This document shows, one piece after another, positions 12,601 through 25,110 of a stretch of DNA of 64,000 bases. Every line of letters starts with the position of its first letter. Position 1 is the first letter of the stretch. Both the position numbers and the translations under genes were made by a program. Origin of the DNA: Trema orientale (lineage: Eukaryota > Streptophyta > Magnoliopsida > Rosales > Cannabaceae); contig JXTC01000156.1 in NCBI GenBank assembly GCA_002914845.1, forward strand, positions 124,001 through 188,000, read 5' to 3'. The notes below the pieces were generated by a model that was not told the origin of the DNA, searched no databases, and saw only the letters and a program-made list of their open reading frames with translations.

Positions 12601-14671
12601 ATAGAAGAAGAGCTACCTAATCACAGGTTTTTGCTTCTTTAGGTCCCAAACCACTGAGAAAAAAAAAAAAACAGAATACATGTAATAGCCAATTAAACCA
12701 AAAAAAAAAAAGTATAAGATTGCAATCAGTTGGAGTATAGAACAACTCCTCACCTGTTGTTCCATTATATGAAGTGGATGCTAAAATATGTTGAACCTTG
12801 CTATTCCAAGATAAGAATGAAATCTCACCCTGAGCAGCAGAACCACTACCCTGTTTGATAATCTCTCACACAGTTAGTTGGCTAGATAACTATAGCTGTA
12901 TTTAAAAAGCTCCTCTACAACTCTGAAAGTTAAAAGTATTCCTTTTGAAGAATGTAGTTGGATTAAGCCTCCATCTATCCAACAAAAGAGAGAGTAACAT
13001 CTGACTGCCGTGTTTCAAGTATAATCACCCATTCATTAAGAGAAGCAAAATAAAAAAACTGAAAATTGAAGGATTAAGAAAAATTTTGCATTTCTTAAAC
13101 TATAACATGCCAAGAAATTTCCATTTCTAGACTGCTGTGCAAATTGCATAAACAGATCAAAAAGTAGAATGAGGCTTTGGTGCACTGTCATAACAAAAAC
13201 CTTAAGAGGTGGAAAATGAGAAGGTTCTGCGGGGTTGGCCAAATCCCAGATGCAAATCTCGCCATCATCAGCACCAGATGCAAGTAAATTTGGTGCAATT
13301 ACATTAAATTCAAGACCACGAACCTGATGACCAAAAGAGAACGAAGAAATGTGAGTACTATGTTACCACCAATTCTTTAAGTTTTGAAAATACAATCACA
13401 AACAGCAAGCATGCGAAGTGTAGTAAAGAAAAACTTACAGGTCCCCTATGCCTCGAGAGATGTCCAACAAGAGCACTTTCACTTGGCTCGGAACTAGAAA
13501 GAGTAATTACAAAATAAGACATTCAGAAGGCAAAATAAGGTTATTATTGCTTTATTGAAAGTTCACATTACACCCGAATAACCAAACAACAAAAACTAAC
13601 CACATTACATTCTAAAGCAAAGAATATTAATAGACAGGAGAAGTATTGGAAGTAGGCAAATTAAGGAAAATCCATTCAGGATAGAGATAACCAAACCACC
13701 TACATAATTTCAATAATCATCCGAGTTAAAAAGCTGAAGCACTTAAGATAACAATCCAATGCTCACAAATGGAAAGGAAGAAAAATTTAAAACAGATGAC
13801 TTATCTTGATCTCCTACCAGATAAAAACATGCTTGAAAAAATAAATAAATAACCTAACTAACCCATTTCAAACAAATCTTTCACGACGCACGAGCTAATA
13901 AAAAATACAACCACTTTCCTGCTACTCTTCTAGCAACCAAAGCTACTACCGTTAATCACATACAAAAAAAACCACACCAATCTAAAGCCAAATTAAACAA
14001 AGCATCATTGCCACCAATCAATTATCAACCATTTATCCTCAACCTTGGCACAAAACATCAACACATTACCAAAATAATCTTAACGTTTCATTGGGAAATC
14101 ATGAAATCTTAAATTCTCCACCATAGCTATGCCTTAACTAATAAGTTGACCTAATACATAATGTGGCCAGCAACAAAGAGCAAATTATGCGCAATTCCAT
14201 CAAACTCAATCACCAAAGATCCATTCAATTCCCTTGCATTCCCTCGACTCCCAAAAACAAACAACAATCTCAGTCACCCTCAAAAATTCAGTTCAACTCG
14301 ATTGGATTCGACCGAAAACAAACACCAGAATCGAAAATTCAAGCCAATTACCGGATCAACGTGAGGGGGTTCCAGACATCGATGCTCCCATCAACGAGTC
14401 CCCCAGCAATAAGCCCAAGCCCAAACTTCTCACTCCCGGAGTCAGTAGGCCTCGACCATGACAGTCGATTGAATCGCTCGGAACTCGGTGACTCACCAAC
14501 TACCGGAAGCTCCCGATCATCGGACTGGAAATCGAGCTTGAAGATCTCCAGATTGGCGGACGAGCTAAACGATAGATCCACAGCCCCGGCCATCGTCCCC
14601 GCCGCCATGTACGGCGCGTCCGGCGCAAGCGCCACCGACGCCGATCTATTCACCCCTTTTATACACGCCAT
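6613..14671 (-). CDS. SEC31: Protein transport protein SEC31 (COPII outer coat), 22 exons
   Basis: Outer-cage subunit of COPII vesicles, working with SEC13 at ER exit sites. Exons on -: 14671-14352, 13493-13439, 13323-13201, 12850-12754, 12653-12617, 12517-12412, 12330-12273, 12159-12062, 11914-11795, 11467-11425, 11277-11159, 11085-10958, 10831-10273, 10075-9983, 9696-9514, 9433-9220, 8657-8593, 8421-8284, 7734-7600, 7516-7183, 7043-6805, 6702-6613. They total 3,354 nt (1,117 aa plus stop) and all phases agree. The start [20 protein letters not shown] is nearly identical to Arabidopsis SEC31. WD40 blades such as [20 protein letters not shown] fill about residues 1-350. The SEC13/alpha-solenoid part is about 435-785, with [18 protein letters not shown] at its centre. 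A Pro/Gln-rich linker spans about 785-1008, and a helical C-terminal domain ends in KTRQNVR. Least certain are the exon-18 acceptor (near 8422) and the exon-19 donor (near 7599, GTCTGT). Confidence 0.95.
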
Positions 14672-16498
14672 TGCCGAAACAATTTGGCCCCCAAAACCAC
14701 CCTCTCTCTATATATATAGATATCTATATGTATGTATGTATGTATCGATATATGGAGTGGAATTGTATGAATTGGATCTGAGAAAATTAGGGATTTGAGT
14801 GCAATGGAAGATTTGGGGGTAAGATCTGATCTGAGTAGAAGAATTATAAGGACGGAACTGAAAATAAAACACTCTCTTCTTCTATTTCTCAGTGTTTGTG
14901 TTTTTGTGTGAAAACAGATAAATACCGTGAGTTTTTTTCTTAGCGGCTTTTTGAGATTATTATTCCGAGGGCTTGTGCTATTGAGGGTTGTACGTTACTT
15001 TGTGATGGGGTTATAACTGTCTATTATGTACGTAATAGAAGCGTGGTCAGAAGGGTTACGGGAAGGGTTTAGTTTAGGTGATTATTGCCCCTGCTACGAA
15101 GCCTGTCCAGTAAGATGACGACAACTGTTCTGCTTGCATCATAATTTTTCATTGATTAGTTAAAATACGCTTCTAATGGGTAATTTAATTGACAAATTTT
15201 AATTTGTATATCCAAAAATATTAGACCACCTCTAGTGCTAATATTATATTTGGCATAAAAATAATAAAACGTTAAATTTGACGCCAAATGATAACGTTAC
15301 TTCAAATGTTATTTTTAATTTTTTATTATTTAATAATTAATAAATTAATTTAGTAATTGATTTTAGCAAATTGTGGATTTTGTAGACCTTCATCCATATT
15401 TGGCATAACGTATTGCATATGTGATTTTTAGCATAGAATATGGTATTGTAGAAGTATTTTTGTGTTGTATGCTGAATTTTAGCCTTGTACATAATTTAAC
15501 ATTTGCATTTAAGACGTTCTGATTATATTTTAGTTTTAAATTCAAATACTTTTCAATTTTCTTTATATGAGATTATTTTTATCAAGATATTAGATTTTTA
15601 GTTTTCTTTTTTTTTTTTTCTGGTGAAGAAATTTTAATTAAGTTTATGTGACCATCATTTGCTCAAAACTTTGCTCTTAACAAATGAACACTCATCATGT
15701 GTTAATGAATTTAATATACTTTTAATACTACTTAGGTAGTTTAATGTAAATTTTTTTCTTCAAAGAATTTGTAACTTTTATTTTCCTTAAAAAAATATTC
15801 TCTGTTAAAATAATGTAGTTTTATAATTATTAATACAATTTTATCAATAAAATAAGAGTTTTTGGTATGTCTGGCCCTATGTTATTCACAGATTGGCAAA
15901 ATAGTCTATGAATTCTTTTTTTGACATTTAAGTCCTTAAGTTATACAAACTTTAATAGTTAAGTCCTTTTTGTTTGTTAATATTAAAGTAATTAGTCTAG
16001 AAGGGTTATAGATAGAAATTTTAAGAGAAATTTCAAATTTTTGAAATTTTCTATTTTTATAATTTTTTATAATATGTTGTTAATTGTAATCAATTTTTAG
16101 TTATTTTCCTTCCAATTCCAACTAACGCTAGTAAAATAGTAATTTTGATATTTAAAAATCTTATATGTGACATAAAATGATCAGTTCTTATCCAACATTT
16201 TAACAATTACTTACTAAAAATACTTAATTGACAAAATTTTTAAAACTTGAGTACTTAATTTTGCCCAAAAAAATAATCCAAATACCATTTTCTTAATCAC
16301 GAATAATATAAGTGCCAGTCATACCGAAAATCCATAAAATAAAGTACATGACTACACTAGGACCATATTTTTGGCCCTATCATAGGGCTTTTTTTTTTTT
16401 TTTATTAAACTTAGTAATTTTAAAAAGTGATGAACACAAAAATTATAATAGACTTCACTTCAAATATTACCATATTAGATGCAGATCAGAAGTTTATT
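14672..16498. other. SEC31 5' flank and AT-rich intergenic DNA
   Basis: The SEC31 promoter and 5' UTR on - lie here. A TATA/TATG microsatellite at about 14709-14750 falls in the probable leader. Beyond 15130 the sequence is AT-rich with no gene I recognise. A segment around 15222-15490 has repeated 'ttggcat' and 'acgtta' words and could be an old MITE, but I found no clean ends. Confidence 0.45.
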
Positions 16499-17067
16499 CG
16501 GATAATAATAAATTTATTCCTTGAGTTTTGATAAAATACTCAATATATCCCTTTAGTTTTTATAAATTACAAAAATATCCTCTTTAATTGGAAAATTAAT
16601 ACAAATTTCATCCCTATAACTTTTTAGGTCAAAATTAACAAACAAAATATCAAAATTACCCTTTTTCTAAAGTTGTAACAAATAATTTTTTTTTTTTGAA
16701 AAGAACAAAAAAACAATAACCAAAAAAAAATAAAAAACCAAAAAAAAGAAAAAAAAAAAATTGAAAAAATTACATAAGGCTTTTCTTCACTAAATCTTCT
16801 TATTCTTTGTCATTTTTCTCTTTCATCCACCACTATTTTTTTCTTCATTTAACACTACTTATTATTCTTTAAGTAATATTTGTTTTGTTATAAGTTTAGA
16901 GATTGGGTAATTTTGATATTTCGTTTGTCAATTTTGACCTAATATGCTATAGGTGTGAAATTTGTATTAATTTGCCAATCAGATGTGATACTTTTGTAAT
17001 TTACAAAAACTAAAGGGATATATTGAGCATTTCATCAAAACTCAAGGGACAGTTTTGTTATTATCCC
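16499..17067. mobile_element. Mutator-type MITE with ~170-bp terminal inverted repeats
   Basis: The left arm (16499 to about 16675) and the right arm (about 16905-17067) are inverted copies. Shared words include TTGAGTTTTGAT, CAATATATCCCTTTAGTTTT, AAATTAATACAAATTTCA and AATATCAAAATTACCC. The flanks AAGTTTATT (16490-16498) and AATTTTATT (17068-17076) match at 8 of 9 positions, the 9-bp target duplication typical of Mutator-like elements. The ~230-bp centre is A/T-rich with no open frame, so the element is non-autonomous. Confidence 0.8.
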
Positions 17068-17849
17068 AATTTTATTCACTATAGTACTTTTCAGATTTGC
17101 CACAATTTCTTCGTAATTACATTACTGAATACCAGTTGTCAATTATAAATTAGCAAAATGTAATAAATCATAGTTTAAAGTCTTACTGATTGTGAGTCCT
17201 ATTTAGTATTTTCTGAAGAAAAAAAAAAGTTGAATAAAAAAACAATATACATATGAGTAATGCTATGGACGCCAAAATTTTACACCACATAATGTGACAT
17301 TCATTTCAACTACAAAATTTTAAATGATATGGTTTCACTTTAAGATAAAACAATAGTAGAAGTGGATCCCACATTATCAGTGTAAAATTCTGTGCAATAT
17401 TTTGGGTACCCCTATCGTTTAACTTTTTGTGATTTTTTTCGTGAGTAAATGGTTAAGAAATGAAAAGTGTAAATCTTACTAATTCTATTCAATAGGAGCA
17501 TAACTCAATCTAACCAATAAACACATTTCTCTCGTCTGCTTTGATTAGGTATACTTTTTGAAAATTTCCATAAATTTGAAAACAAATGAGCCTGAAAAAT
17601 CATCACGAACTCATTTTTCTTCTATATTTTTCTTAGTTTTCTCAGAAATCCAAATATGAAGATGAAACTAAGATGCTTGAATTCAGAAGATAAAGATTCA
17701 TTTTCATAGTAATTTTTATAAATTTAGAGTAAATTCTCAAATCCAAGAATGAGATTCAAACCCACCCAACCCCTAAAAAGAAAAGCGAAAACCAATTTAT
17801 TGAAGGGCACTTTGAAGAGGAGATTGAATTCGAGCTTAATTGAAAATGG

Positions 17850-18008
17850 AGTCAACACCCAAGAAAGTAATTGAAGTGACAAGACGCTCTATTTTAAAGC
17901 ATTTTCCCACTTAAAAAAAGTGAAGTCAAGGGTTCGAGCCCCCCACTAAAAGAGATTGGCTCTGAGAAGTAGCCCACCATCGAGATGTATTTTTCATTAA
18001 AAAAAATT
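17850..18008 (+). repeat. Possible tRNA-derived SINE
   Basis: A GGTTCGAGCC motif at 17931-17940 matches an RNA polymerase III B box. The segment ends in an A-rich tail near 18000. I could not find a convincing A box or flanking duplications, so this remains a weak call. Confidence 0.3.
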
Positions 18009-18455
18009 GAAAAGGAAATCAAGAAGAGCACACATTAAAATTTCATTGTTCTTCCATCGTGTGAGATATGGTGTATGTGAGCCAACCGGTAATAATTTCA
18101 TCCACACCTCATATTTTAAATTAGGGGTGGCAATTCGTGTTGTCGTGTCATATTCGTGTCGTGTCGAGGCATATATATAACGAGCAATTACCAAACCCAA
18201 ACCCGACACGTTTATTATTCGTGTCATGATTTGTAAACCCACACTCGACACGCTAAATAAACAGGTTAACCTGTGAGCGACACATTTAATACGTTATTTA
18301 AATAGGTCGTATTCCGATCGTGTCCAACGTAATACGATATGCTAACCTGTATACTATTAACCCGTTAATTGAACTCAATTTAACATGTTAATGTTAAATA
18401 TGTTGTATTTGGTTCAATTTGACATAACGTATTAACCTATTAATTGGGTGATGTT

Positions 18456-18849
18456 NNNNNNNNNNNNNNNNNNNNNNNNNNNNNNNNNNNNNNNNNNNNN
18501 NNNNNNNNNNNNNNNNNNNNNNNNNNNNNNNNNNNNNNNNNNNNNNNNNNNNNNNNNNNNNNNNNNNNNNNNNNNNNNNNNNNNNNNNNNNNNNNNNNNN
18601 NNNNNNNNNNNNNNNNNNNNNNNNNNNNNNNNNNNNNNNNNNNNNNNNNNNNNNNNNNNNNNNNNNNNNNNNNNNNNNNNNNNNNNNNNNNNNNNNNNNN
18701 NNNNNNNNNNNNNNNNNNNNNNNNNNNNNNNNNNNNNNNNNNNNNNNNNNNNNNNNNNNNNNNNNNNNNNNNNNNNNNNNNNNNNNNNNNNNNNNNNNNN
18801 NNNNNNNNNNNNNNNNNNNNNNNNNNNNNNNNNNNNNNNNNNNNNNNNN
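18456..18849. other. Assembly gap (run of N)
   Basis: 394 consecutive undetermined bases inside the hAT-like element. The true gap size is unknown. Open frames drawn across it are artefacts. Confidence 0.99.
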
Positions 18850-18939
18850 AAAAAAATAAATAAAATGAATAATCATAATTTAAACTGGTTTTTTCTTTTT
18901 CACATTATATCATACAATATAATCTATATTAGAACATTT

Positions 18940-19307
18940 AAATTCACACGAGAGCATAATATTTAAAACAATGAAAACGTGATTGAAGAGTTAAAAAAAT
19001 ATTAGTGCATATTTTTTATTTTTTTTAATAAAATATTATTTTCCTTAGTTGGTAGCCTAGTTATCAATTTAATGTATTGTACATAAATACACATACTTTT
19101 AAATATACAACCCAATTACATTGTTCTATTAAATTCACACGAGAACATAATATTTAAGACAATGAAAACATGATTGAAGAGTTAAAAAAATGTTAGTACA
19201 TTTTTTTTTTAACAAAACATTATTTGCCTTAGTTGGTACCCTAGTTATCAATTTAATATATTGTACATAAATATGCGCATACTTTTGAATATACAACCCA
19301 ATTACAT
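18940..19307. repeat. ~180-bp direct duplication
   Basis: Copies at about 18940-19122 and 19131-19307 both run from AATTCACACGAGA to ACAACCCAATTACATT, with scattered differences. They lie inside the hAT-like element just right of the assembly gap, which may explain why the gap failed to assemble. Confidence 0.85.
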
Positions 19308-21172
19308 TCATATATATATGGTAATTTTAAATAAAAACAACAAATATACATCATCACTAATGAATTTTAAAGATGATTAATTTTAGAAAAAAATTAAAGT
19401 AGAATGAAATGAATAAGAGAAAAAAAAACTTACATATGATTAATAGAAGTACCTATAGATGTTATTTTTCAATGAAATTCATAAGTAACTTTACTTTGTA
19501 CATGGTTCTGTAGATAAGTGTTTTAGTTCATATCAATTGATTAAAATTACAGACATATATCAATAGATTAGAACTATGGACTTGCACCTGGTGGAAAATG
19601 GCAGTTTAATAAGTTTTGATCAAATATTACTCTTTGTGGCTATTTGATTGAGTAATAATATGTTATACTCTACATGATCACTTTTTCTAATATTCAGAAT
19701 TATCAAAATAATATACAGGCAGTTATGTTCACTCTTCGTTGCTCTCAAGAGAAAATGATACAAGTGAAACTAACTTAAGCTAAGATGACTTTTTTGTGCA
19801 TTCTCTTGAAATTAACTTTTTTAGGAGTATTAAAGACATATCTTGACTTATAGTCAAGACTTTCTTAACCATCAAAAACTCTTAAATAACGGTGTTTTCA
19901 TAATTAAGGAGCTCTTAATTATAGGGTTAAGATCGAGATATTGACACTTCTAAACATGTCATTAGAAAAAAATTTGTAAAAACTCTTTTAAGCCTAAGTT
20001 AGTCATACCCATAACATTTTCTTTTACCCTTAAAATGTGTCTAATAGGCTAATGGATTTTCTTAGTCTTTGAAACTATTATTATTATTCTTCTCATGGTC
20101 ATAAATAGGTGTAAGCATTAAAAATTTTATTTTGATAAAGAGTCATATATGAAACTTGATGTTTTTAATAATCTTAGTCTACATATGTGTACGTATTAAA
20201 TTTATTTTTATAATTTCATAATAGATAAAACAAGGAAATACTACCTTTCAAAAAAAAAAAAATAATGAAATACTAACCATGTATTTTTTTTAAGGGAACT
20301 AACATTATTTTTTTAAGGAACTAACGTGAATTTTTTTTTATCATGATTAACGTGTATTTAGTTAAAAAAAAAATAACTAACTAACCATTTATTAGTTAAA
20401 ATAAAAATAAAAACGTGCATATCCCAAAAACAATAAAAAAAAATTTTAAAAAAAAAGACCAAACTGTGTATCTCAAAAAATATTTTCAAAATACTTCAAA
20501 AAAAAAAAAAAAACCACATATATCAAAATATTAAATACTAACAATTTTGATTAAAAAAAATTCTTAAAAAACCATTCCAGATTATTTTCTTTAAAAAATC
20601 ATTCCCAAATCTTATTCCTAACTCAATGGAAAGAGGATTCTCTAAAAAATTAGAATGGGAATGGTTGTAGGTAAAAATGACTTGCTATTGCAAGTCATTT
20701 TCAAGTTGGACAAAGTACCCATCCATGGAGCAAAAACAAATAACTCTATTGAAACATGACCCCCTATTAATTTTAACATGTTAACCTATTTCACATTTTC
20801 AATATAACTTGATATAATCTATCAACTTATTTTATATTTCCTATATAACCAAGCAACCATAATCAAATAAATATAACACACAATCCAAAGTTTAAAACCG
20901 AAATAAAACTTTCAAGTTTTAGTACATAAAACATAAAAAGAAAGTTTTAAGTCTTGGTACAAACAAGATAATACAATGTCTCAAAAAATTTAATCGTATT
21001 AAATGGGTCAATTTCGGGTTTAACAGGTTAACCTGCTAATGACCTATTATTTAATCGTGTTTAACTTGTTTTGACCTGTACTTGTTTAAGACAAACCCAA
21101 TTCCGCTAATTTCGTGTCGTTTTTAAGTCCTATTATCGTGTCGTGACCTAAATTGCCACCCCCATTTTAAAT

Positions 21173-21729
21173 GGGACGGTCCATATTAAACAACCTTACA
21201 TAGGCCTAAATTAGGCAGCCCTACGATAGACGTACTATAAAATAAATTATTATTTAAGAATGGGCAGAGACAGTGGTTCACTCTATTTTTCGGTCAACTC
21301 AATTTTTTTGGTCATGTTTATATTTTATATTTTATTCTATAGTACATACAAGACTACGAGATTGATAAAGTTTGAAGTTTGAACCTTGGTCTATCCGCGT
21401 TCTGGGATTTCAGAGGAAGACTCAGGATTTACCTCCATTCCCAGGTACCCATTTCTTCTTTCTAATCAACTATACTCATAGAAAAATGTCTATTAAGGAA
21501 GCTTAAATGGATCCGGTAAAAGGGATTTTTTTCCTTTTTTTTTTTTGGAATCTGAAATGGTGTCCATTGATGAACTTTCAAGCTTTTTGACTTTTCTTAC
21601 TAATAGAAATAAAAGTCTTTCTGTTTTTGAATCTTTTTGGACATTTAGATAGTTTGACAGATACAGATACTTATAGAGCTTGTAACTTTCAGTGACAGAA
21701 CACTATTTTGAGAGGTTGAAGAAGCAAAA
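21173..21729. other. HYD1 upstream region
   Basis: Probable promoter and 5' UTR of the sterol isomerase gene on +. I see no unambiguous TATA box close to the start. A C/T-rich stretch after about 21430 could hold a leader intron, but no boundary is certain. Confidence 0.4.
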
Positions 21730-21943
21730 ATGGAGGGATCCAGTAATCATCCGTACGTTCCCAGAGATTTGAAGCTGGAAGATTACGTGCCAGTCGTTCT
21801 TCCCATGTCTACAATTGTTGGTATCTATGGCGTGGCTTCACTTCTTGTCGTTTCCATAGTCTGGATCTTCTCAGGTACTAAATCCTTATACCCATTCCCT
21901 AAAATTATTCTTACGCACATACAAATCCCAGGTTCTAAAATTT

Positions 21944-21975
<32 letters not shown>

Positions 21976-22829
21976 ACCAGGGAGATCAAAGAAGATAACG
22001 AGGATTGATAGGTGGCTTATGTGCTGGTGGGCATTCACTGGCCTAACCCATATGATACTTGAGGGTTACTTTGTATTCTCTCCAGAATTTTACAAGGACA
22101 AGACTGTTAATTACTTGGCTGAAGTTTGTAAGTCCTGTTTTATCCTCTAGTCTCTATCAATTAGGTCATAGTAATTTTGGGTCATAATCCTTTTTTAATT
22201 TTTATTTTTATTTTTGATTTCTGGTTAGTGGGAAAAATCACAATGCCCCATTTGAAAAGACTGACCAACTTTTGTAGGTGACATTAAGTTAGAGTTTCTA
22301 TTGGCAAATTTTTATTTGCAGGGAAGGAATACAGCAAAGGTGACTCGAGATATGCAGCCAGGGCTTCTGATATTGTTGCTGTTGAAGGACTAACAGCAGT
22401 TCTTGAGGGCCCGGCTTGCCTTCTGGCCGTGTAAGATTCTATTTTGTGTTTCTGTTTTCAATGTATTCGAATCTCGGGCGATTCTATTCATCCCGATGAG
22501 GAGAAAATCACGACTCAAATTTGAATAAGTTTTACGACCCTGCAAATTGTTTCTGGTTGTTTTGCAGATATGCAATAGCTACCAGGAAGTCATACAGTTA
22601 CATCCTTCAGTTTGCCATTTCTCTGGGGCAGCTCTATGGAACTTTTGTATATTTCATAACTTCATTATTGGATGGTGACAACTTCGCCACAAGCCCGTTT
22701 TACTACTATGCATACTATGTTGGAGCCAACTTCTCCTGGCTAGTAATACCAACCCTCATTGCTATCCGGTGTTGGAAGAAAATTTGTGCAGCAGTGGTGG
22801 TCGATGCACAGAAAAAGAAGACTCGCTGA
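21730..22829 (+). CDS. HYD1: Sterol 8,7-isomerase (HYDRA1/EBP family), 4 exons
   Basis: Isomerises the delta-8 sterol double bond to delta-7 in the ER membrane during plant sterol synthesis. Exons 21730-21874, 21981-22127, 22322-22430 and 22568-22829 give 663 nt, 220 residues plus stop, close to the ~220-residue family length. All introns are GT-AG. The EBP/EXPERA fold is expected to have about four membrane segments, and hydrophobic stretches are visible at about 25-48, 62-82, 115-138 and 150-200. Family-conserved polar residues are present: H72 and E76 in [11 protein letters not shown]119 and E126 in [11 protein letters not shown], and N188 in GANFSW. The C-terminus KKTR fits a dilysine ER-retrieval signal. 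Intron 1 contains an (AT)n run. The gene is convergent with the VOC gene, with 782 bp between the coding ends. No defects are seen. Confidence 0.95.
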
Positions 22830-23611
22830 GCATAGATGAAGATGGTAACTTTAGTCTTTTTCATGGCTTTTATTTAATAAATTATGGTCAATTAGTTAGA
22901 CTTGTGGTATGATTCACAGACTTTAATGATATCTATTGCAGTCAACAGAGGATGATTATATCATTTTTATGCTTTTAACTGCAAAGAATAACAGTTAATA
23001 GAGTAATTTTTTCCTTGCACTTGGAATGATTTGTTGGTTGGTTTGCTTACAATGAGGCGATTACATTGTTTGTGTCCCAACTTTTGAGCTAAGGAAGTAA
23101 AGATATATAGTCAAGTCTGCTGTAGTTTCATGCAATGAAAGATATGCAGGGTTGTTATAACTGTGAAAACTCGTATACCTTGGAATTGTGATGATACTAA
23201 ACCATGTCTTGTGCACTCCCAAGTCCAATTTTCAGTTTAGTATGTATCTCGTGCTTGGGCATTAGTACTCTCCTACTCTGTAATATGTCAAGGATGCTTG
23301 TGATTGTTCTGGTTCAAACAAACCTTATGTGTTCCTCTCTTCTCTTCAGTGACCAAATTCTTAGCAAACTTTGTTTTCAATAATGATCATTATGAATCAA
23401 GCAGTAATTGGGCCTCCATTATAACAACATTTCTCTCTAGAACCAAAAAAATCTATCAGAAATAAGGAAATAATAAAGGAGATTTTATAATCTAGTGAAC
23501 AAAAGTACTAGACTTTCACATATCTCATAGGCAACTCTAATAATTGCCACTACTAATTGGAAGCCTAGCCATGACCCAGCAACAACTAAAAGGAAAGATG
23601 GTCTTTTTATC
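22830..23611. other. Convergent 3' flanks of HYD1 and the VOC gene
   Basis: AT-rich spacer holding the two 3' UTRs. No further gene, RNA or repeat is recognised. Confidence 0.6.
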
Positions 23612-24344
23612 TTAATTGTGGTCCTTATTCCCATCGTCGAGTTCAACCGGCGGATTGTGGCGATCAAACTGAAGCCTTAACTTGCCGATAGAATCAGCAG
23701 GAACAAGTTTGAGATTCTCGCAGTTACAGATTTCGATCATGAATCCATCTGGGTCACTGAAGAAGAGTTGGTCTATCACAGTTCCATTTTTGTCATCTGC
23801 AACTGTTCTTTTCATGTACTTCATGTTTAGCTCTTTCAGTTTTTCTTCAATTGCCTTCATATCTTCACACTGCAAGAATACGAGTCTATAACAACGAAAC
23901 AGATAATAAACTAACTAGCTCAAGATGATGGTGACTAAAAATAAGTTACAAGTACTACACCTGAAATGAAATGTGATTGTCCATGGGGTCCAAGTCATGA
24001 GTCTCAGGCAACCTTTCCTCGTCCTCGGACTGCACCAAGTGAATCCCAACTCCGTAGTTAAACAACCAAGCTCCATCAAAATCAAATGCCGGCGGCCTCT
24101 CGATCCGAACGAACCCCAGAACCTTGGTGTAGAAATTTATGGACTCCTCCACTTTCCTGCACAGCCTTGATACATGGTTCAAAGCCATCAAAGGAAGTTG
24201 TTGATGCTTATTATGGTCACCATCCTCATGATCATCACCATGTTTCTTCTGATCGTCTCTCATCTCTTGATTAGTAGTAGTAGAAGTGTTTTTCACTTCC
24301 ACATTTGCCTCAGCTCTAGCTTCCATAACATCCTCCTTCTCCAT
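23612..24344 (-). CDS. VOC-superfamily (glyoxalase I-like) protein, 2 exons
   Basis: Exons 24344-23961 and 23869-23612 (one 91-bp GT-AG intron) encode 213 residues. One vicinal-oxygen-chelate domain covers about 52-180: NHVSRLCRKVEESINFY carries the N-terminal metal His (H57), MDNHISFQ carries H124, and DPDGFMIEICN carries E174. The sequence resembles the short Arabidopsis GLYI4/GLYI7 group (At1g15380/At1g80160), often annotated as lactoylglutathione lyase-like. Members of that group may lack classical glyoxalase I activity, so the substrate (methylglyoxal or another) is open. The N-terminal ~50 residues form a hydrophilic Asp/His-rich stretch (HGDDHEDGDHNKH) that is longer than in the relatives I remember. 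No transit peptide is obvious. The start is the first ATG of the frame, 127 bases from a TATA box. Confidence 0.9.
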
Positions 24345-24470
24345 CTTCGAATTTCCTTTTCCTTTTTCTGTGGTAGAAATAAACTAAAGTAATAACCAAA
24401 TAAAGTAAAACTAAACAGTTTTGTTTTTTCGTATTGCTGAGGGAATAAAGCGGCTGGAGCTAAGATTTGT

Positions 24471-24476
24471 TATATA
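24471..24476 (-). promoter_or_regulatory. TATA box of the VOC gene
   Basis: On the - strand the sequence reads CCCCTATATAACAAA, a good TATA element about 127 bases upstream of the start codon at 24344. Confidence 0.65.
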
Positions 24477-24894
24477 GGGGGAATAGTACACGTGGCGCAA
24501 AAGGGTTCATGGTAGTTCGGATTGAGGTTACAACGTGTGACTGTGTGAAGGAGACGCCTGCAAAGTTGATGAGGTAGCTAGCGGGATCACAGGCCATGGA
24601 TTTTTTTTGACTACGTGCCACTGAATCTGCATGTCTATACGGTGGCGGCTCTTTCAAGAATCAATAACTGAGTTAACTGAGTTTTTATTCTCTTATTAAG
24701 TTAATTTGTACCGATTAAGGATGTGGCGTTTATGCAGTGTATTCCACACTCTCCATAATGATAAAGGAAATATTATACAAATCAGTGATCACTAATAAAA
24801 AAAAAATATAACCACGATTCAAGGCGTCATTAGTGTCTGTTGGATGTTGAGTTCTGTCTCTCTTTTTCATTTTGAAGAATTTAAAATTACTTTA

Positions 24895-24918
24895 GGCTCC
24901 AAATATCTATTTGGAGCC
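24895..24918. repeat. Perfect 11-bp-arm hairpin
   Basis: GGCTCCAAATA and its exact inverse are separated by only two bases. It lies in intergenic DNA; the function is unknown. It may be the end or centre of a MITE. Confidence 0.6.
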
Positions 24919-25110
24919 TGGATTTTTAGAGAGAATTTGAAAGAATTCTATTTTCTCTTATTTGGATTGAAATAAGAGGATTATCAATTTTGACTCTCTT
25001 TTAATACATGTGATAAAAAAATAGACAACTTATAAACTATTTACAAAAGTATGATTTTTATTGCCATGTCATTTAATGAATATTTCGGAGTTCTAAAATT
25101 ACCCCTGACT

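Larger units (their letters stand above)
18122..21164. mobile_element. hAT-like element spanning the assembly gap
   Basis: The left end starts TAGGGGTGGCAATT; the reverse complement of the right end starts TGGGGGTGGCAATT. Both are flanked by the identical 8-bp TTTTAAAT (18114-18121 and 21165-21172), the hAT target-site length. Both ends are rich in GTGTCGTG and AACAGGTTAACCTG words, which look like subterminal repeats. The interior, apart from 394 Ns at 18456-18849, is AT-rich without transposase motifs, so the visible part is non-autonomous. Whether transposase sequence lies in the gap cannot be seen. Confidence 0.8.

Noticed and set aside
14161-14798. Long + strand open frame over the SEC31 first exon
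   Set aside because: It is the reverse strand of SEC31 exon 1 and intron 1; the - strand protein matches SEC31 from its first residue.
17850-18008. tRNA gene suggested by GGTTCGAGCC
   Set aside because: No cloverleaf can be drawn around the B box; at best a tRNA-derived SINE.
18394-18966. Long open frames across the N run on both strands
   Set aside because: They consist of undetermined codons in the assembly gap.
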